Shown piece by piece: positions 32,741-45,454 of a stretch of 64,000 nucleotides of DNA (position 1 is its first letter; the number at the start of each line of letters is the position of its first letter). Under the pieces are notes generated by a model that ran no database searches, was not told the origin of the DNA, and was given only the letters and a program-made list of their open reading frames with translations. The stretch lies in assembly GCA_021234155.1 (NCBI GenBank), contig JAJEKV010000420.1, forward strand, positions 62,001 through 126,000. The letters are read 5' to 3'. Origin of the DNA: Isoetes taiwanensis. Taxonomy: Eukaryota > Streptophyta > Lycopodiopsida > Isoetales > Isoetaceae. The translations under genes and the position numbers were made by a program.

Positions 32741-33720
32741 AGGAAGGAAGGAAGTATATTTTAACGTCCGCGGAGGCCAAACTTGACCTATGAGACGGTA
32801 CATGCAGTACACAAAGCAGACAAAACCACACCAAAAAGACAAATGCTACTATACAATGTGTCCCTACTACTGGGATGAAAAAACCCCCACATGGGAGGAA
32901 AAACCCTGGTAGTAGGCTCTCAGATCCCTTGTCCTGTAAGGGATTCTCTAACGGTAGAGACTTGCAAAATGTAGGATGCGAGGCGTGCAACCATTGGCGA
33001 TGCCGGCAAAGAATTGATGCGGTGGTGCCTCAGAGCATCTAAGATCGGCATGTGTTGCTCGGATATGCGATATGTCGGACACTCTTTGCAGAGCATGGTG
33101 CTCATCCTCTCATCGTCCGCGATGTGGCAACACGGCATATTCTCTCATGCCAGGGGATTCTGTCCTCCATCCGTAGTCCAACGACTGTTTCACCTCGAGA
33201 TGATGGGGGACCCGTCCTCACCGGAGGCAATAGCTCTCCGTTTCTTCATAGATATATGCGCTTTCAAATGCGGGTGTGGGCCATGTTCCGGTGTTGGATT
33301 AACTTGGCGTGTGGTAGTGCTCGTTTTAGGCTTTGCACAGTGGTTGCATCCCACGTAGTGGTGGCAAAGCGCTCATTCAGGTGTGCAACCGTCCACGGGC
33401 ATCAAGCATAGCCACAATCTGCTGGTAGTCTATAGACCACGTTAACCACCCACGACGGTGCTGCCGCCATACCCTCTTCGGTCGTTGTGGCTCTTGTGCC
33501 AATAACAAAGCCCTCGGGGGAAGGCGTTGTGCATCCATCTTTGGTGACCTTGTGGAAATATGCAAGATGTCTCGCGCAAGATAGGAATGTTGCAGGGGCG
33601 AGAACCCGATCTCTCATATAGCAAAATCTGATAAGGCACTGTGTCTTTGATACCTAGACTGTATGTTAAGAAGGCCTTTTGCACCCTCTCTAGCTTATCC
33701 CAGGTGTTCTTGCTAATTGC
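32741..33720 (-). mobile_element. Microsatellite-tailed LINE, short 5'-truncated copy
   Basis: It has a (CTTC)n tail (GGAAGGAAGGAAGGAAG on the plus strand at 32741-32757), followed by the same GGCCTCCGCGGACGTTAAAAT 3' end. Degraded C-terminal coding sequence follows, including KAFLTYSLGIKDTVPYQILL (about 33.63-33.68 kb), which parallels KAFLTYSLGVKDTAPCQ at 27.4 kb. Only the last about 1 kb of the element is present. Confidence 0.85.
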
Positions 33721-33819
33721 TGGAATGAGGTTATAATGGAAGGCTCCAACTGGCCGAGATACACCAGGGTTTTGGGTTTCGATGCCTTTATGGCATCCAA
33801 AACAGGTCTGCGCCAGGGT

Positions 33820-34165
33820 ATTGAGGGTTTCGATGCCTCTGATCTTCTCATTCTCAAATGTGTCTATGTGGTTTACAAACTGTGCATGTCGCTGCTGATG
33901 TCTTGACCTGCAGCATGATCCATATTAGAAAGTCATTTCGATGTGACAGGTATAGTCTAAACTATAATGGAAAAGGGCAGAGCTGAGGTTGACACTGTGC
34001 AACAATGCTGAGGGTTTCGATGCCTCTGATCTTCTCATTCTCAGTGTCGTGTGGTTTACAAACTCTGCATGTCGTTGCTGATGTCTTGACCTGCAACATG
34101 ATGCATATTAAGAAGTCGTTTCAAATGTGACAGGTAGGCCTATAGTCTAAGCTATAATATGCAGG
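33820..34165. repeat. Tandem repeat, about 188-bp period, upstream of the L1 LINE
   Basis: GGGTTTCGATGCCTCTGATC, then TGTGGTTTACAAACT, GATGTCTTGACCTGCA and GTGACAGGTA recur in order at about 33825 and about 34013. A shorter copy of GGGTTTCGATGCC lies at 33774. This may be the 5' UTR monomer array of the LINE that follows. Confidence 0.75.
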
Positions 34166-34743
34166 GTAACTCGATTGTTTAGCCCATTTGTTTCCAGTCT
34201 ATCATGCTTATTCAAATGCAATATGATCTTCTGTGTTTATGGCATGTGTGTAGAATTTACTTAGTAAACCCAATGCATTTTTTTCTCATGTGCAGCAGTA
34301 GATCTGTGTTTGATTATTTTTAAGATTTTCTTATGACTTGGATATAAAATTACCTATTCCCTGTGATGCAAGAGAGATGCAGCACAAACAGCCATGGACA
34401 AGGCATTAAGGTGATCTTCACATCTACAATTATGGTCCACATGTCTATGGGACAACAAATTAAAATTATCCCTTGACTCTATAATCCAGGAAAGGTCATG
34501 TGATTCTTGATGCAGAATAGGATGTTGGCATGTGCAAGTTCACCATCTTCTAGAATAGCTCATTTCTAAGTTACAGCCTTTTTATGCATTCATTGGACCG
34601 CTCGAGTTAATATATACCCTTCCTATTTGATTCTGCAACCTGTAACATGCTCTCTGTCTCAGTTAATTCCAAAAGCTGGAAAATAAAAACAGGAGAGTAG
34701 AGATTGGAAGCTGATCTTGAAACTGGAAGAGAAGAAAGATCTG

Positions 34744-36591
34744 GCATGGAAAAAGATGAGGGAACTTACAGGACATTTGATATCATCCGAGATCAGCAAA
34801 ATGCAGCCATTGAATGTATGGGTATCAAGAAAGAGGGTCAGATTCTCGCCTGTCAGCAAGAAATCACCAGACTGGAGAGACAATACGCCGAGGGGAAAGC
34901 CAATGACAGGGATCTGGTCTGGAATATGATAAATAGACTCCAAGACCTTGACTTATTGCTCTATCAGATGATTCGAGTCAAGTCCGGGCACTCCAAAGAA
35001 GACTGCTGCAGCCTCAAGAACCAAGTCTTCAAAAAATCGATGACCGACCTTCTCCAGACAACCAAGGACCTGGCAGAGGACTTAGAGCTCATGGAATGGA
35101 AATCTAAGGCTACTTTCCGACTGGTTCGGGTATGGGAGAGTGCAGATGACCACAAGATAATTGAATTCAAGGAAAAATTCAAAGAAGATCTGTCCTTGAT
35201 AGCTGCAGAGGAATTAAAGAATGTGAAAGTAGATTATGACACCTTCATGCACAAACTTGAACCAACCAAGGAGTGCATGATCAGTGATAGCAATGGCTAC
35301 TTCAACCCCCGAGATGCAGGAGAATGCCCTTGTCCCAATCAGTAAAAAGTAGTCAGCCTCCACTTGGACAAACGGGTCAACCAAGATCTCGATTCCAAGC
35401 TTAGGTCAAAGATTCCAACTATGGGCAAGTATGACAAACTAAATGGTACGTCCCCTTCATTCAAAAATGTTCTTTTAAATTCTGATAGGGGAGAAAAGAG
35501 TAATAAAAAACAGGAAAATGACACTTATACTAAGGGGTCTCAGGTTGATCTTTTTGCTATTAAGGATAATGAGGCTAAAGTAAAATACTCTGCTAATGGG
35601 ATTATGATTCATTTTCCTGCTAAGTGTCCTAACATAAGTGAGGTTAAGCATTGGTTTAACAGAGCCATAAATATCCCCATTCTTTCCATCCTTAGAATGG
35701 ACTCCAAAACCTACCAAATCTTATGCGAGACAAAGAATCACGTAAAAATTATGCTCACAAGGAAAATTTCTTCCATAGCTAATTGCCGGTCTACATTATG
35801 GACCTGGAATCCCTCTATATCCCCGGCAATTTTTCTGGTGTTGCCACTACTACTTGGGTTTCCTGCCCAAACCTTCCCCCAAATTTCTGGACTCATAATC
35901 ACCTTACTGCTATAGGAAGCTGTCTGGGGGAAGTTGTCGATATTTCTATCCCACAAACCGACTTCCCCTCTATCTGCATTTTGAAAGAAATTGAATCTGA
36001 CTGGGAGAAATTCATTGGTACCAGGATTGATGAAGACATCTTTCTAGATGTTGTAATCAAGTATTCCAAAATTCCTGTCAAAAAGGAATATAAGGAAGAT
36101 AAAGCCCCCCCTGATAAAGGAAAGGCTCCAATGTACCCCCCCAGCCTAAAAAGGTTTGGGTTCAGAAAAAGCCTAACAGTAGCAAGCAAGAGGGAGATCT
36201 CTGCAGTAGAGGGGAAACCAGCAAACAAAGGAATGATAATCCTATAAACATCATTCCTCTTATGATCTGCTGTGCTAATAAGGTGAATAACATTGAAAAT
36301 ATCAAGGCAAATAATGTGATTATCGAGGAGATTGAAGAGATGAAGGATGACAAAGCTTTAGTTATAACAGAAGAAGTTTTGGAAGAAATTCACTATGTTT
36401 ATGATAGTGACCATTCTGAACAGCACTTCCTAGAGCAGGGGATTGAAAGGGACCTAGATAAAGAAGATGAAAAAGGCTCTTGGGAACTGGTCACATCAAA
36501 CAGAAAAAAGAGAAATAAAAAACAAACCTTTGAAGTCTCAAGGAGAAGTTCAAGGGTCCAGAAAAAAAAAACCGATTTTTATGGATATTAA
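34744..36591 (+). pseudogene. LINE ORF1 (DUF4283-type), frameshifted
   Basis: ORF1 proteins bind the LINE RNA. The first frame (34744-35345) is an acidic, heptad-rich helical segment. A second frame (35364-35915) leads by frameshift near 35.79 kb into WVSCPNLPPNFW and IGSCLGEVVDI, the typical end of a DUF4283 domain. A third frame (36262-36591) is acidic, then Lys/Arg-rich, and ends FYGY at a TAA. The stop overlaps the ORF2 start (ATG at 36581), the usual L1 arrangement. No CCHC knuckle is seen. Two or more frameshifts make it non-functional here. Confidence 0.75.
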
Positions 36592-39500
36592 CTTTAGATG
36601 TGTATCTTGGAATCTCCAAGGTATTAATTCAAATGTCAAACGAGATAGGCTAAAAGTTTGCATTTCATCCATTAATCTTGACATGATTTTCTTTTCAGAA
36701 CATAAGCTTCATGATGATGATTTTGAGAGGCTTATAGCTAACACCCTTCCTCCTAATTTTAGACTTTGGGCTATTAGGGCAAATAATAACTCTGCAGGTA
36801 CTTCTATAGCTTGGAAAAACAGTTTAAATATATCCAACATTCAGATGATGCATGGCAACTGTGGGAGATGGCAAATTCTCCATGGAGATCTCGGAACCAA
36901 AAGGTTTGCCTTTGTCAATATCTATGCTCATAATCAGCCTGGTGAGAGAAGTCCCATGTGGAATATAATCAGAAATAGCTTAGCTAATATCCCTTATGAT
37001 AACTGCATTCTTGCTGGTGATTTTAACATGGTTACTCATGATTTTATGAGGAGTACTAACTTTAGACCTCTCCTCAACCAAGAGCAGAATTCTTGGGGGC
37101 ACCTTATCTCCATGCATGATCTTAAACTGGCTAGAACTCAACCAAATACTTTTAGCTGGTTTAATCAGAGAATTGATGACCCTATCCACTGCCTTCATGA
37201 CCGTTTCTATGTCAGTGAGAACCTTTGGAACCAATGTGATAGGGTTTCCAATCTAAATGGCTTTACTATCTCTGATCACTTTCCCCAGTTGCTGGAAATA
37301 AGAGGAGACACCTCAAATGCCAAGAGAAAATCCTACTTCAAATTAAATGTCTCTCTTCTTGATCAGAATACCTTTCTTCCTGAATTTGAACAGGTTTATA
37401 GGAAGACCCCTAAACCTAGAGATCAGTTCGGATGGATGGAATGGTGGGTGAAAACTGCCAAAAATATAAAAAACTGGCTCAAAATCTGGGGTAAGCAGAT
37501 TTATAATCAAGAAAAGCAGTACCTGGTGGACTTGAGAACTCAACTCCAGCAAACTCCCTTGGATCAGCAAGAGAATATAAAAATTCAAGTTGAGAGAGAA
37601 GAACTCAAAATTGCTAAAGGTTGGAAGCTAAAAGCAAAAATCAGGGAACTTAAGGATGATGAGAGGAGTAATTCCAAGTATTTCTTTATCAAAGCTAAAG
37701 GGAGGGCTAAGAGAAATCAGATCTATAGTGTAAAGGTCAATGGCAATCCCATCTCTGAGGACAATGATCTTAAACAAGCCGCTTTCTGCATCACTTTTAA
37801 GAGAATAATGGGAACCTCTCCTACTACTAGGGAGGAGAATATTGACAATTTCATTCAGATTCAGAGATCCATCCAAGATGAGCAGAATGATAGCATGAAT
37901 GCTCCTTTTACCAATGAAGAACTGTGGGCAAATGTTTCAGGTATGGAAAATGGTAAGACTCCGGGTCCTGATGGCCTCCCAGTGGAATTTTTTAAAAAAA
38001 CTTGGAATATTATTGGAAATGAGGTTACTAATGTGTGTAATGAGTTTTTAATTCTCAGGAATCTAGACTGCAGAATCAATACCAGCTTCATCTCCTTGAT
38101 CCCTAAAATAGATGAACCTGAAACTTTCTCTGATTTCAGACCCATATCCCTCACCAATGTTATTTATAAAATCATCTCTGCTACCATAGCCTCTAGACTG
38201 AAACCTATTCTGGATCTCACCATCTCCAATACCCAAAGTGCTTACCTAAAGGATAGGTCCATTCTAGATAATGTTGCCACAGCTATCATTGGCATGCATT
38301 GGGCTAAAGAAACTAAACAGGACATTGCCCTGCTCAAACTGGATATTACTAAGGCTTTTGACACGGTCAGCTGGAGTTTCCTTTTCAAATGTTGTCAAAA
38401 GATGGGGTTCTCCCAGGAAGTGATAAGTATTTTTCAAGCCATCCTCTACAACTCAAGATCCTCGGTTCTGATCAATGGAGAATGCAGCCCTTTCTTTGAG
38501 ATAAAGAGAGGCGTCAAGCAAGGTTGCCCTCTCGCCCCTTTTCTTTTTCTTATAATCATGGAAGCCTTGAATTGTGCTTTCAAAAAAGCTGACCAGGAGA
38601 AGAGAATTGTGGGACTCAAACTTCCTGATAATCAAGAGGCATGTTTTTTCCTTAATGCTCACTTTGCAGATGACACTTTTCTCTTTGTCACTATGGAAGA
38701 AAGATCCATCACAAACACCCAAATTGTTCTCCAAGACTTTGGAAATTGCTCGGGATGTAAGATCAACCCTCTCAAATCCAAGCTCATTGCAAGAAATCAG
38801 GTAAAAGGGCAGCAAACTGCCCAAACCCTTGGCTGTGAGTATCTCTCCCCAATTATTAAATCTAAAATCTTGGGTATTCCTTTTGCTTTAAGGACTAATG
38901 CTAGTAATCTTTGGGGGGATATTATTGAGAAATTCCACAGAAAGGCTGATCTCTTAAACAGTAAATATCTGTCCAAAAATGGAAGAGCTATCTTAGCCAA
39001 CTCGGTTATTTCTTCTTCTCATGTTTACCAGTCTTCTATCCTCTTAGCTCCTAAAAAGGTCACTTCTAAACTCCAGGGCATTTTAGGTAGATTTATTGCT
39101 AGTGGGGGTAGCAATGTAACCACGGGTTCCGTTTCCATGAAAGAATGTATGAAGAAAAGGAAGCATGGTGGTCTTGGAGTTCGATATTGAGAAACAAGGG
39201 CTGGCCCCGGGTACCAAATACATTTACAGAGCTGGCCATGATGAGATTAATCACCCTGTGTCAAAGCTTATTAATCATTACCTTGCTAAGTGTAAACCCT
39301 TCGGGTGGAGAAATGTGAACATGCACCTCCCTGAAAGCTTATTCTTTGATTTCAAGGTTCCTAATAATACTCCTCGAATCATTAAAAGTGGATTAGAGCA
39401 TGGAAAGCGATTAGCGAGGATGTATTCTTGGAAGGAGGGCCTTTCTAAGGATCAAACAATTTTTTGGAACCCCTCTCTAATTCTAAATAACCCTGACATC

Positions 39501-40076
39501 TGCTTGGCTATGCATTTTCCTATTCAGTGCAAAAAATGGTCAGATAGAGGCATCACTCACATTTCTCATTTGTTTAATGATGTGGGCTTTATAGAATTTC
39601 AAAATTCAGTTCTTGCAGACATGGGTGAAGATCAGGAGAGACTCTATCAAGCCATAAGGAGTTGCCTTAATGAAGGAGTGTGGCATAACCAAGAAACCCA
39701 ATGGCATGTTCATGGTAACACGGGTTATAGGGTTAAAAAATGCTTACAAATTTCGACAAGGAGCTACACCATCTCCATTCATACCAAATGGGAGATCACT
39801 GAGGAGAGATGTATGGCAAATTTAAAATTCATGTGGAACTCTCCTATCAACCCCAAAATCAAAGCCTTTATGTGGCAACTCTGGCATAAGGCTTTAGCCA
39901 CCAATGTAAAAAGATTTAGATTGAACATGGCTGCTTCTAACTTATGTGAGAGATGTTTACAGGAAGCTGAAGATGAAAGTCATTTGTTCAAGAACTGTTT
40001 ATGGGCTGAGTGGGTACTTGAGCTAGTCGGGCCGAGGAATTCCAAATCCCCAACCTGTCCTCTACCCCCCAGTTGA
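36581..40076 (+). pseudogene. LINE ORF2: endonuclease, reverse transcriptase, zf-RVT
   Basis: ATG 36581 (MDINFRCVSWNLQGINS) is chosen because it begins the endonuclease fold and overlaps the ORF1 stop. The APE-type endonuclease shows SWNLQG, LAGDFNMV (about 37.01 kb) and SDHFP. The reverse transcriptase follows with KTPGPDGLPVEF, FRPISLTNVIYK, LDITKAFD, KQGCPLAPFLF and HFADD at about 38.67 kb, so both catalytic aspartates are present. The frame stops at 39190. A single-base insertion at about 39182 explains this, since the downstream frame (39165-40076) resumes directly with DIEKQG and carries WNSPINPKIKAFMWQLWH and CERCLQEAEDESHLF, the zf-RVT domain. A further disruption after 40.06 kb cuts the zinc domain. 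Confidence 0.92.
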
Positions 40077-40818
40077 AATCCTTTTTCCTAATGATCCTCG
40101 GACCGAGAATCTACATTCTACTCGGAGGATCCGAAAGCAAGGAACTCAATCATTTTTGACCAAGAGATTATCCGCCGATTTGCAGTTGATCAAGCAAACC
40201 AAATATGATATCTCTTGGATAAGAGAGATTTTCTCAATTCACTAACCGCTCTTCGTTTTCTGACCAGAGGTAATATTCTCATTGCACAAAAGAAGCTGAA
40301 GTGGAATCGGATTAATCTCGGGGTAAATTCCATGTGGCTGGACCAATTCGGAGCCACACCAACAGATTACCATGGTGATCATTGTCGTTGTGACTGTTCG
40401 TGCATTCAAAGTCTGGATGCCAGGAGAGGACTCATTTGTGAAGCAAAGAGACCACTCGTGTCGTTTTAACCCTTCTAAATGTCAGTCATGTAGCTGCCCG
40501 TTCTGCTCATTCATTTCTGCTACCAGAGGCATGGGCAGAAAGGATAAAAGAAAAGTTGGAGAAGCATCTGGATCTGCTAAACCAGAAATCTGAAATCAGA
40601 CTTATCATAGAACTATATATTAGATCATCTCAGTTTTAAGTTTTTGTTAAGTCTTATATGACTATGGATGTAGTATCTAAGTTTTAGATTTTTCCCAGAA
40701 TCTAAAAGATAGATCGAATGGGTTAATCACTTCCCAAGATAAAAAAGTTGACTTTTTGTACTCATATATACATATGTATTTCTATGTATAACTTATTAAT
40801 ACAAATATAGCCTTCAAT

Positions 40819-40833
40819 CAAAAAAAAAAAAAA
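40819..40833 (+). other. Poly(A) tail of the L1 LINE
   Basis: An uninterrupted A run after ATACAAATATAGCCTTCAATC marks the 3' end of the plus-strand LINE. The next gene remnant (ARP3) starts about 200 bp later. Confidence 0.9.
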
Positions 40834-41872
40834 GTAGAATGCTTGCTTCGGTTATGCTAGATTGCATTTTCGCATGCTTCTTTTATGGACAAATAGAGGT
40901 GTTAAGTTAATAGGCTGCATTTTCTCTTAAGGTAGTTAATGCTTTTTCTCCTTTGTAGGAAGCTGCAAACAAGGATGGCGAAGAACCTTGATGCAATCTT
41001 TATTTCTGATTGTATGTAGGCCATCTCTGGCAGTGTGAAATGACTGAGGTGGTTGTAGATGCTGGAGAGAAGATAGAGTAACACATGTCGTACCAGTTGC
41101 AGATGGCTATGTAATGGGGAGCAGCATCAAATCTATGCATGTTGATCTTTGGCAGACATGTTTAGGAACGAGGTGAGCCCGTACCACCTGAGGATTCATT
41201 TGAAGTGGCATGGAAAGTCAAGGAAACGTATGGTTACACTTGTGCTGACATTGTCAAGGTAGGCTATTTCTTTGTCCTTATTTGGCTATTTACAGTCCTA
41301 CCCAAGGTCCATTCAAATTCATCAGGATGAATGCGTTAATTTTTGAGCAACATTTTTCCTTTTGGGCCCTGTAAATTTCAATTTGTGTGCACAAATGCAG
41401 GAGTTTAACAAGCATGATAAGGAGCCTGCAAAGTATATAAAATGCAAAGGGTCGGGCGTAAATTCCAAAAAACAGGCGGATATATGTTTGTGAGATCGGA
41501 TATGAGCGTTTTCTTGCACCAGAGGTTTGAGTGTGGACCTTTCTTATGTTTGAATGAAAGGCAGGCCGTTTTATACTGCTCCAATGGCTGCAATCTGTTG
41601 TAACATAGCTGTGAAACTTTGAACAGAATCAACAATTGTTGGCAGTCAAATTTTCACTTTCTTTTTTTTTTTTTTTTTTTCTCTTTTCATAGGTGTTCTT
41701 CTCTCCAGAGATTTATAGCGGTGACTTATACTGTCCCTCTCCCAGACGCTGTATATAAATGCATACAAGCATCACCAATAGACACAACACATGCTTTATA
41801 CAAGGTTGATTCATTTTTTATAAGCCCCATATCTGGGATATAGTAGCAGTGAAAACTTGAAGCTTTTCTTAT

Positions 41873-41903
41873 AACCATCATTCATTTAAATTGGATTTAT
41901 GTC
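41873..41903 (+). repeat. Left 31-bp terminal inverted repeat, copy 2
   Basis: Begins AACCATCATTCATTTAAATT. It is identical to the reverse complement of 53563-53593. Confidence 0.97.
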
Positions 41904-42130
41904 TGTTCCAAAAGCACGCCACTTTTGCATACCCTTTTCTCAATATAGTGTTTTGTTGTGTGACATGCTGTTTTGCATTGTTGCAAATTTTTGCATTGTA
42001 GTACTGGGTGGTTTAACATTTTCTTATTTTAGTGAGAAGAATGTGGTGTTTGATTAGCATTTGTAGATAACAACACATCAATATACAGAGAACACTTTTT
42101 ACATTGTATTCACTTGATATGAAGATTACA

Positions 42131-44950
42131 TCATGTAGGGACTAGTCCTTTCTTTGTCAAATAACTCTCAAGATAGGGATCCATCTCCTTAGTCTGATCT
42201 AGTTCTGGATGCGTTTTGACAACATCTGATACTGTTTTACCAGAAGCCAAGCCACTCATGATGGACATGAATAGTACTAGAAACTCAACTGTTGAGTAAT
42301 CTTGTGGAGTATAAGTTGGTGGATTTAGAGACTGACCTTGATTATAAAAGCACTTAAGAGCATCATCATCTACTATTATGATGTCCTCTTTCTTTTGAAT
42401 GCCAAGCTGATCCATCATAGTACCAAGATGTTTCACCTAAGACCGGTTTGCCATCCGGATCTCTTGGATGTGGAAACTTTATACACTTACTTTGGTCCCA
42501 AATCGTCACAAAGTCTCAATTCATGCCCGGTAACACCCTAAGTACTTCATCAACATTTTGCGTTCCATTGAGGACCGGATGGCAACTCAAACAATCTGAA
42601 CGCCTCATTCATCATATCTTCTAAGTGTGGACGAGGATAGATCCACTTAGTATTCGATTCTAGAGGGACTTGCTCAAGTCATCACTGTTAATAAGCTTCT
42701 TAGGAAACATTTTACACAAAGACACCATTCGATCGAAGACAATGATTTTGTCACAAGCGGTGGAGCCCCGAACCATGGAAAACAAAGAGTTAGCCATGCA
42801 AAAGTGTTCTCAATACACGCCAAGCGCATTTTATCCTTCATAACAAAGCTACATATCGGCCGGGCGTGAATTACCTTTCATCGCCGCCGCCATCCCAGCA
42901 GATCTTTAGCGTCTACTTCACTCCCCCGGATGCTTATCGAAGCATGAACGCCACCGTTAAGTTCGGGATAACGTTCTCTTCTATGAAAGCTACCACGGGG
43001 GTTTGATTCCTAACCTCGGTGGTTGCATCCGAGCTTGCATGATCATCCTGGCTGGTATCAGGAACTGCCGCACTCGTACCCCCAACCTAAACATTACGAC
43101 CTCCTGGAATGTTATCAAGCATGGACGCCAAATTTTTCTCCATGCTCTCACGTTCCCGCTCTAGCATTTCGGCCTTCTCCTCGGGGTTGCATTGCTTTTT
43201 GAACATTCTCGAGTTGCACTCGGAGGCTTTTGTGAACTAGTATTCCTTACGCCCCTTCGTAGAAGGTACCAAAGCCAACACTTTTTATCTTTCACGGGAC
43301 CCCAATCAGCCGTGGCTAGTACCTTTTCGAAAAACACTTCAAGGAAATCCCCGGACTGGTCATCGTTGGATCTAAACTTAAACATCTTCTTGATGTCTTG
43401 TGGCCTCTCTACCAATATACCCTCCAACATGCAATTCACAGCAAGTGGTATCAAGTGGTGCAAATGCCTCAACAAGATAGCTTGCCAGATTGATTGCAAA
43501 CCCATGTTTATTCAAGGGTCCCTTTTCTTTTGTCAGCAATTCCAGAGTGATGTCTTTGCGGTAGAGGTTAGGAACATCAAATTCCTCGCATTCATTTTCT
43601 TCATCCTCATCATCCGCTTTGTAGAAGACATTTTTCAAGTTGGGTTCATCGAAGAAAACACCGCCATGCACCTTTTATCCGATGCCCCTTTGCTCTTAGC
43701 TACCTCATAGTCGCTATCCGCACAAGGGATATCATTATGAAGATTATACAAGCGCTTTTATCTTTGATCCTCAAATCAGTATCCTTTGTCTCAAAGAGAA
43801 GAGAGCCTTCCCTAACGACCTTTAGGCATTCCAAGTCGTATGAAGCCATCAAAGCATGCATATGAGGCTCTCCTGGGGGGCATATGATGACAATAGTAAA
43901 GAGTTTCTGAGTTGTTAAGCCTATGTAGCTACTAAAAAAACTGTTGTACTCCTGTTGAGCCATCCCCTTCTCTCCTTTTGCAGTCCTGCTATCCAATACA
44001 AATAGAGAAATATTACGAGGGCCTATTGTTGTATCGGGTAGAAGACCTTTATAGCCAGTAGAGACCAGGTATTGGAGTGCAGGTAAGTCACCACCAACAT
44101 CTTCTAGGACGGCAACCTTTCTTTTGAGCTCAGCCATCACCTTAATTTGATAGCTTTGAGGTGTGCTGTTGGTTCTTTGATTTCCTGTTTTACAGAAATT
44201 CCTTCGACCAAAAGACGTATTTCTTGATGTCATCAGCAGACACGCCATACTTGTCTAGCAGGCCGACTTCAGACAATGTTACATCACCGGATAGCTTCAA
44301 GTTCTTCACCAACCGCTACCTTCATAACTCGCATGTTCTTTATATGAGTGCAACAATCAATGAAGGACATTTTGTCCTTAACTGAAGAAGCCTTCTTGTA
44401 CAGAACTTCTTTGTTTATGCATTGATTTAACAACCAAATGATTTCATCATCTTGGAGGCCCTGTACTTTCCTCATCTCGGTAGTCTTGAGATCAAATATT
44501 GAAGTATCTTGAGGAGGCACTTTCGTCCCATTGGGTCCGGTAGCTGTTTTCGAGCATAAGCATCCGAACTTCGTTCCACTTCGCCCCGACTTCGTCCTTA
44601 AGCTAAGACGCATCTTGTAGGCATCTGAGGGACCTCGAAGCCGCCGCACGCCTCACCGCTTCCTCCCCCTTTTTTTTTTCTGCTTTTTGGCTCTTGGTTT
44701 CCTATCTTGGATGATAGTCCGAGACAAGGTCTTTTCCAATGCCTTAAACTCCTCGGACTTTGTTCCTCCCTGTTTTGTTTGCGTGGGTCTTCCATATTCT
44801 ATCCATTCTTTGGCGGGGCATGACGGAGTTGTTCCACGAAGGGTCGCGACGTGTAAGGAAAGCATGTCACCCAATATGAGCAGGGGCATACAAAAGTTAA
44901 CCGCTTTTAGATCAAGCAAACGGGATAATCAGGAAACGCCAAAGTGATGC
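42131..44950 (-). pseudogene. Methyltransferase-like C-terminal half of the ParB-like gene (copy 2)
   Basis: Frames run right to left and are broken by indels. A Lys-rich linker (44.65-44.92 kb) and a helical region (44284-44460) come first. Next is KGLLPDTTIG and FTIVIICPPGEPHMHALM (about 43.86-43.92 kb), which resembles motif IV ((D/N/S)PP(Y/W)) of beta-class amino-methyltransferases. Then come an acidic insert (YKADDEDEENECEEF), NKHGFAINLASYLVEAFAP and LHVGGYIGREA (about 43.40-43.44 kb), and NDDQSGDFLEVFFEK. The last block resembles motifs X and I, where the cofactor-binding glycine-rich loop sits. The order IV before I is that of the beta class. The C terminus (42131-42436) ends TKKGLVPT. 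The motif residues are not canonical, so the call is tentative. The target would be adenine or cytosine N in DNA or RNA; this cannot be decided. Confidence 0.5.
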
Positions 44951-44954
44951 GTTG

Positions 44955-45350
44955 CCAATCCTACCGGGCGTGTATTCATCCCGACATTTGGCGGACGAAT
45001 ACACGCCAGCGGAACCGGCAAAAAGATGAATACACGCCAGTCGCGGTCGCTACTGGGGTGTATTCGTCATGAACAGCAAAGATGAATACACGCCAGCGCC
45101 AATTGGCAAGCCATCGCATTCGCTACCGGGCGTGTATTCGTCCGCTGATGAAAATGCGTTCATTGGCAATTCGCTACCGGGCGTGTATTCATGCTATTAA
45201 AATTGTAAATTGTTGTTCATGTGCTCCATGGCCTCGAGGCCCAAGTGAGCATTAGACATTATATAATAATAATAATAATAATAATACCGCGGACGAATAC
45301 ACCCGGTGCGAATTGGCAAAGATGAATTCACGCCAGGCGCGAATTGGCAC
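44955..45350. promoter_or_regulatory. Array of palindromic GAATACACGCC/GGCGTGTATTC sites (copy 2)
   Basis: At least nine half or full sites occur in about 390 bp: GGGCGTGTATTC at about 44967, GAATACACGCCAG at 44997 and 45028, GGGGTGTATTCG at about 45056, and GAATACACGCCAGCGCC at about 45084. Then GGGCGTGTATTCG lies at about 45128, GGGCGTGTATTCATG at about 45179, GAATACACCCGGTGCGAATT at 45294 and GAATTCACGCCAGGCGCG at 45324. Orientations alternate and spacing is irregular. The array lies between the ParB-like and methyltransferase-like coding parts, possibly in an intron. Confidence 0.75.
45261..45286. repeat. (TAA)n microsatellite
   Basis: ATAATAATAATAATAATA run inside the palindrome array. 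Confidence 0.9.
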
Positions 45351-45454
45351 GCCTTGACAAACGCTGGACCTACTCTACTACTGTTATTGCTACTTGATAT
45401 ATCTGACTCTATTCCACCAAATATACTAACCTTTTATAAAGAAAGACTTCGCCC

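Larger units (their letters stand above)
34680..40833 (+). mobile_element. Near full-length L1-type LINE with poly(A) tail
   Basis: It has ORF1 and ORF2 in plant-L1 order and ends in a 15-nt poly(A) run at about 40819-40833. The 5' boundary is uncertain and may lie further upstream, including the repeats at 33.82-34.17 kb. No convincing target duplication was found. It is the youngest-looking retroelement of the window: ORF2 is open for about 870 codons before its first frameshift. Confidence 0.88.

Noticed and set aside
44955-45350. CRISPR-like array of short repeats
   Set aside because: Repeats alternate in orientation, spacing is irregular, spacers are not of constant length, and the context is a plant transposon.
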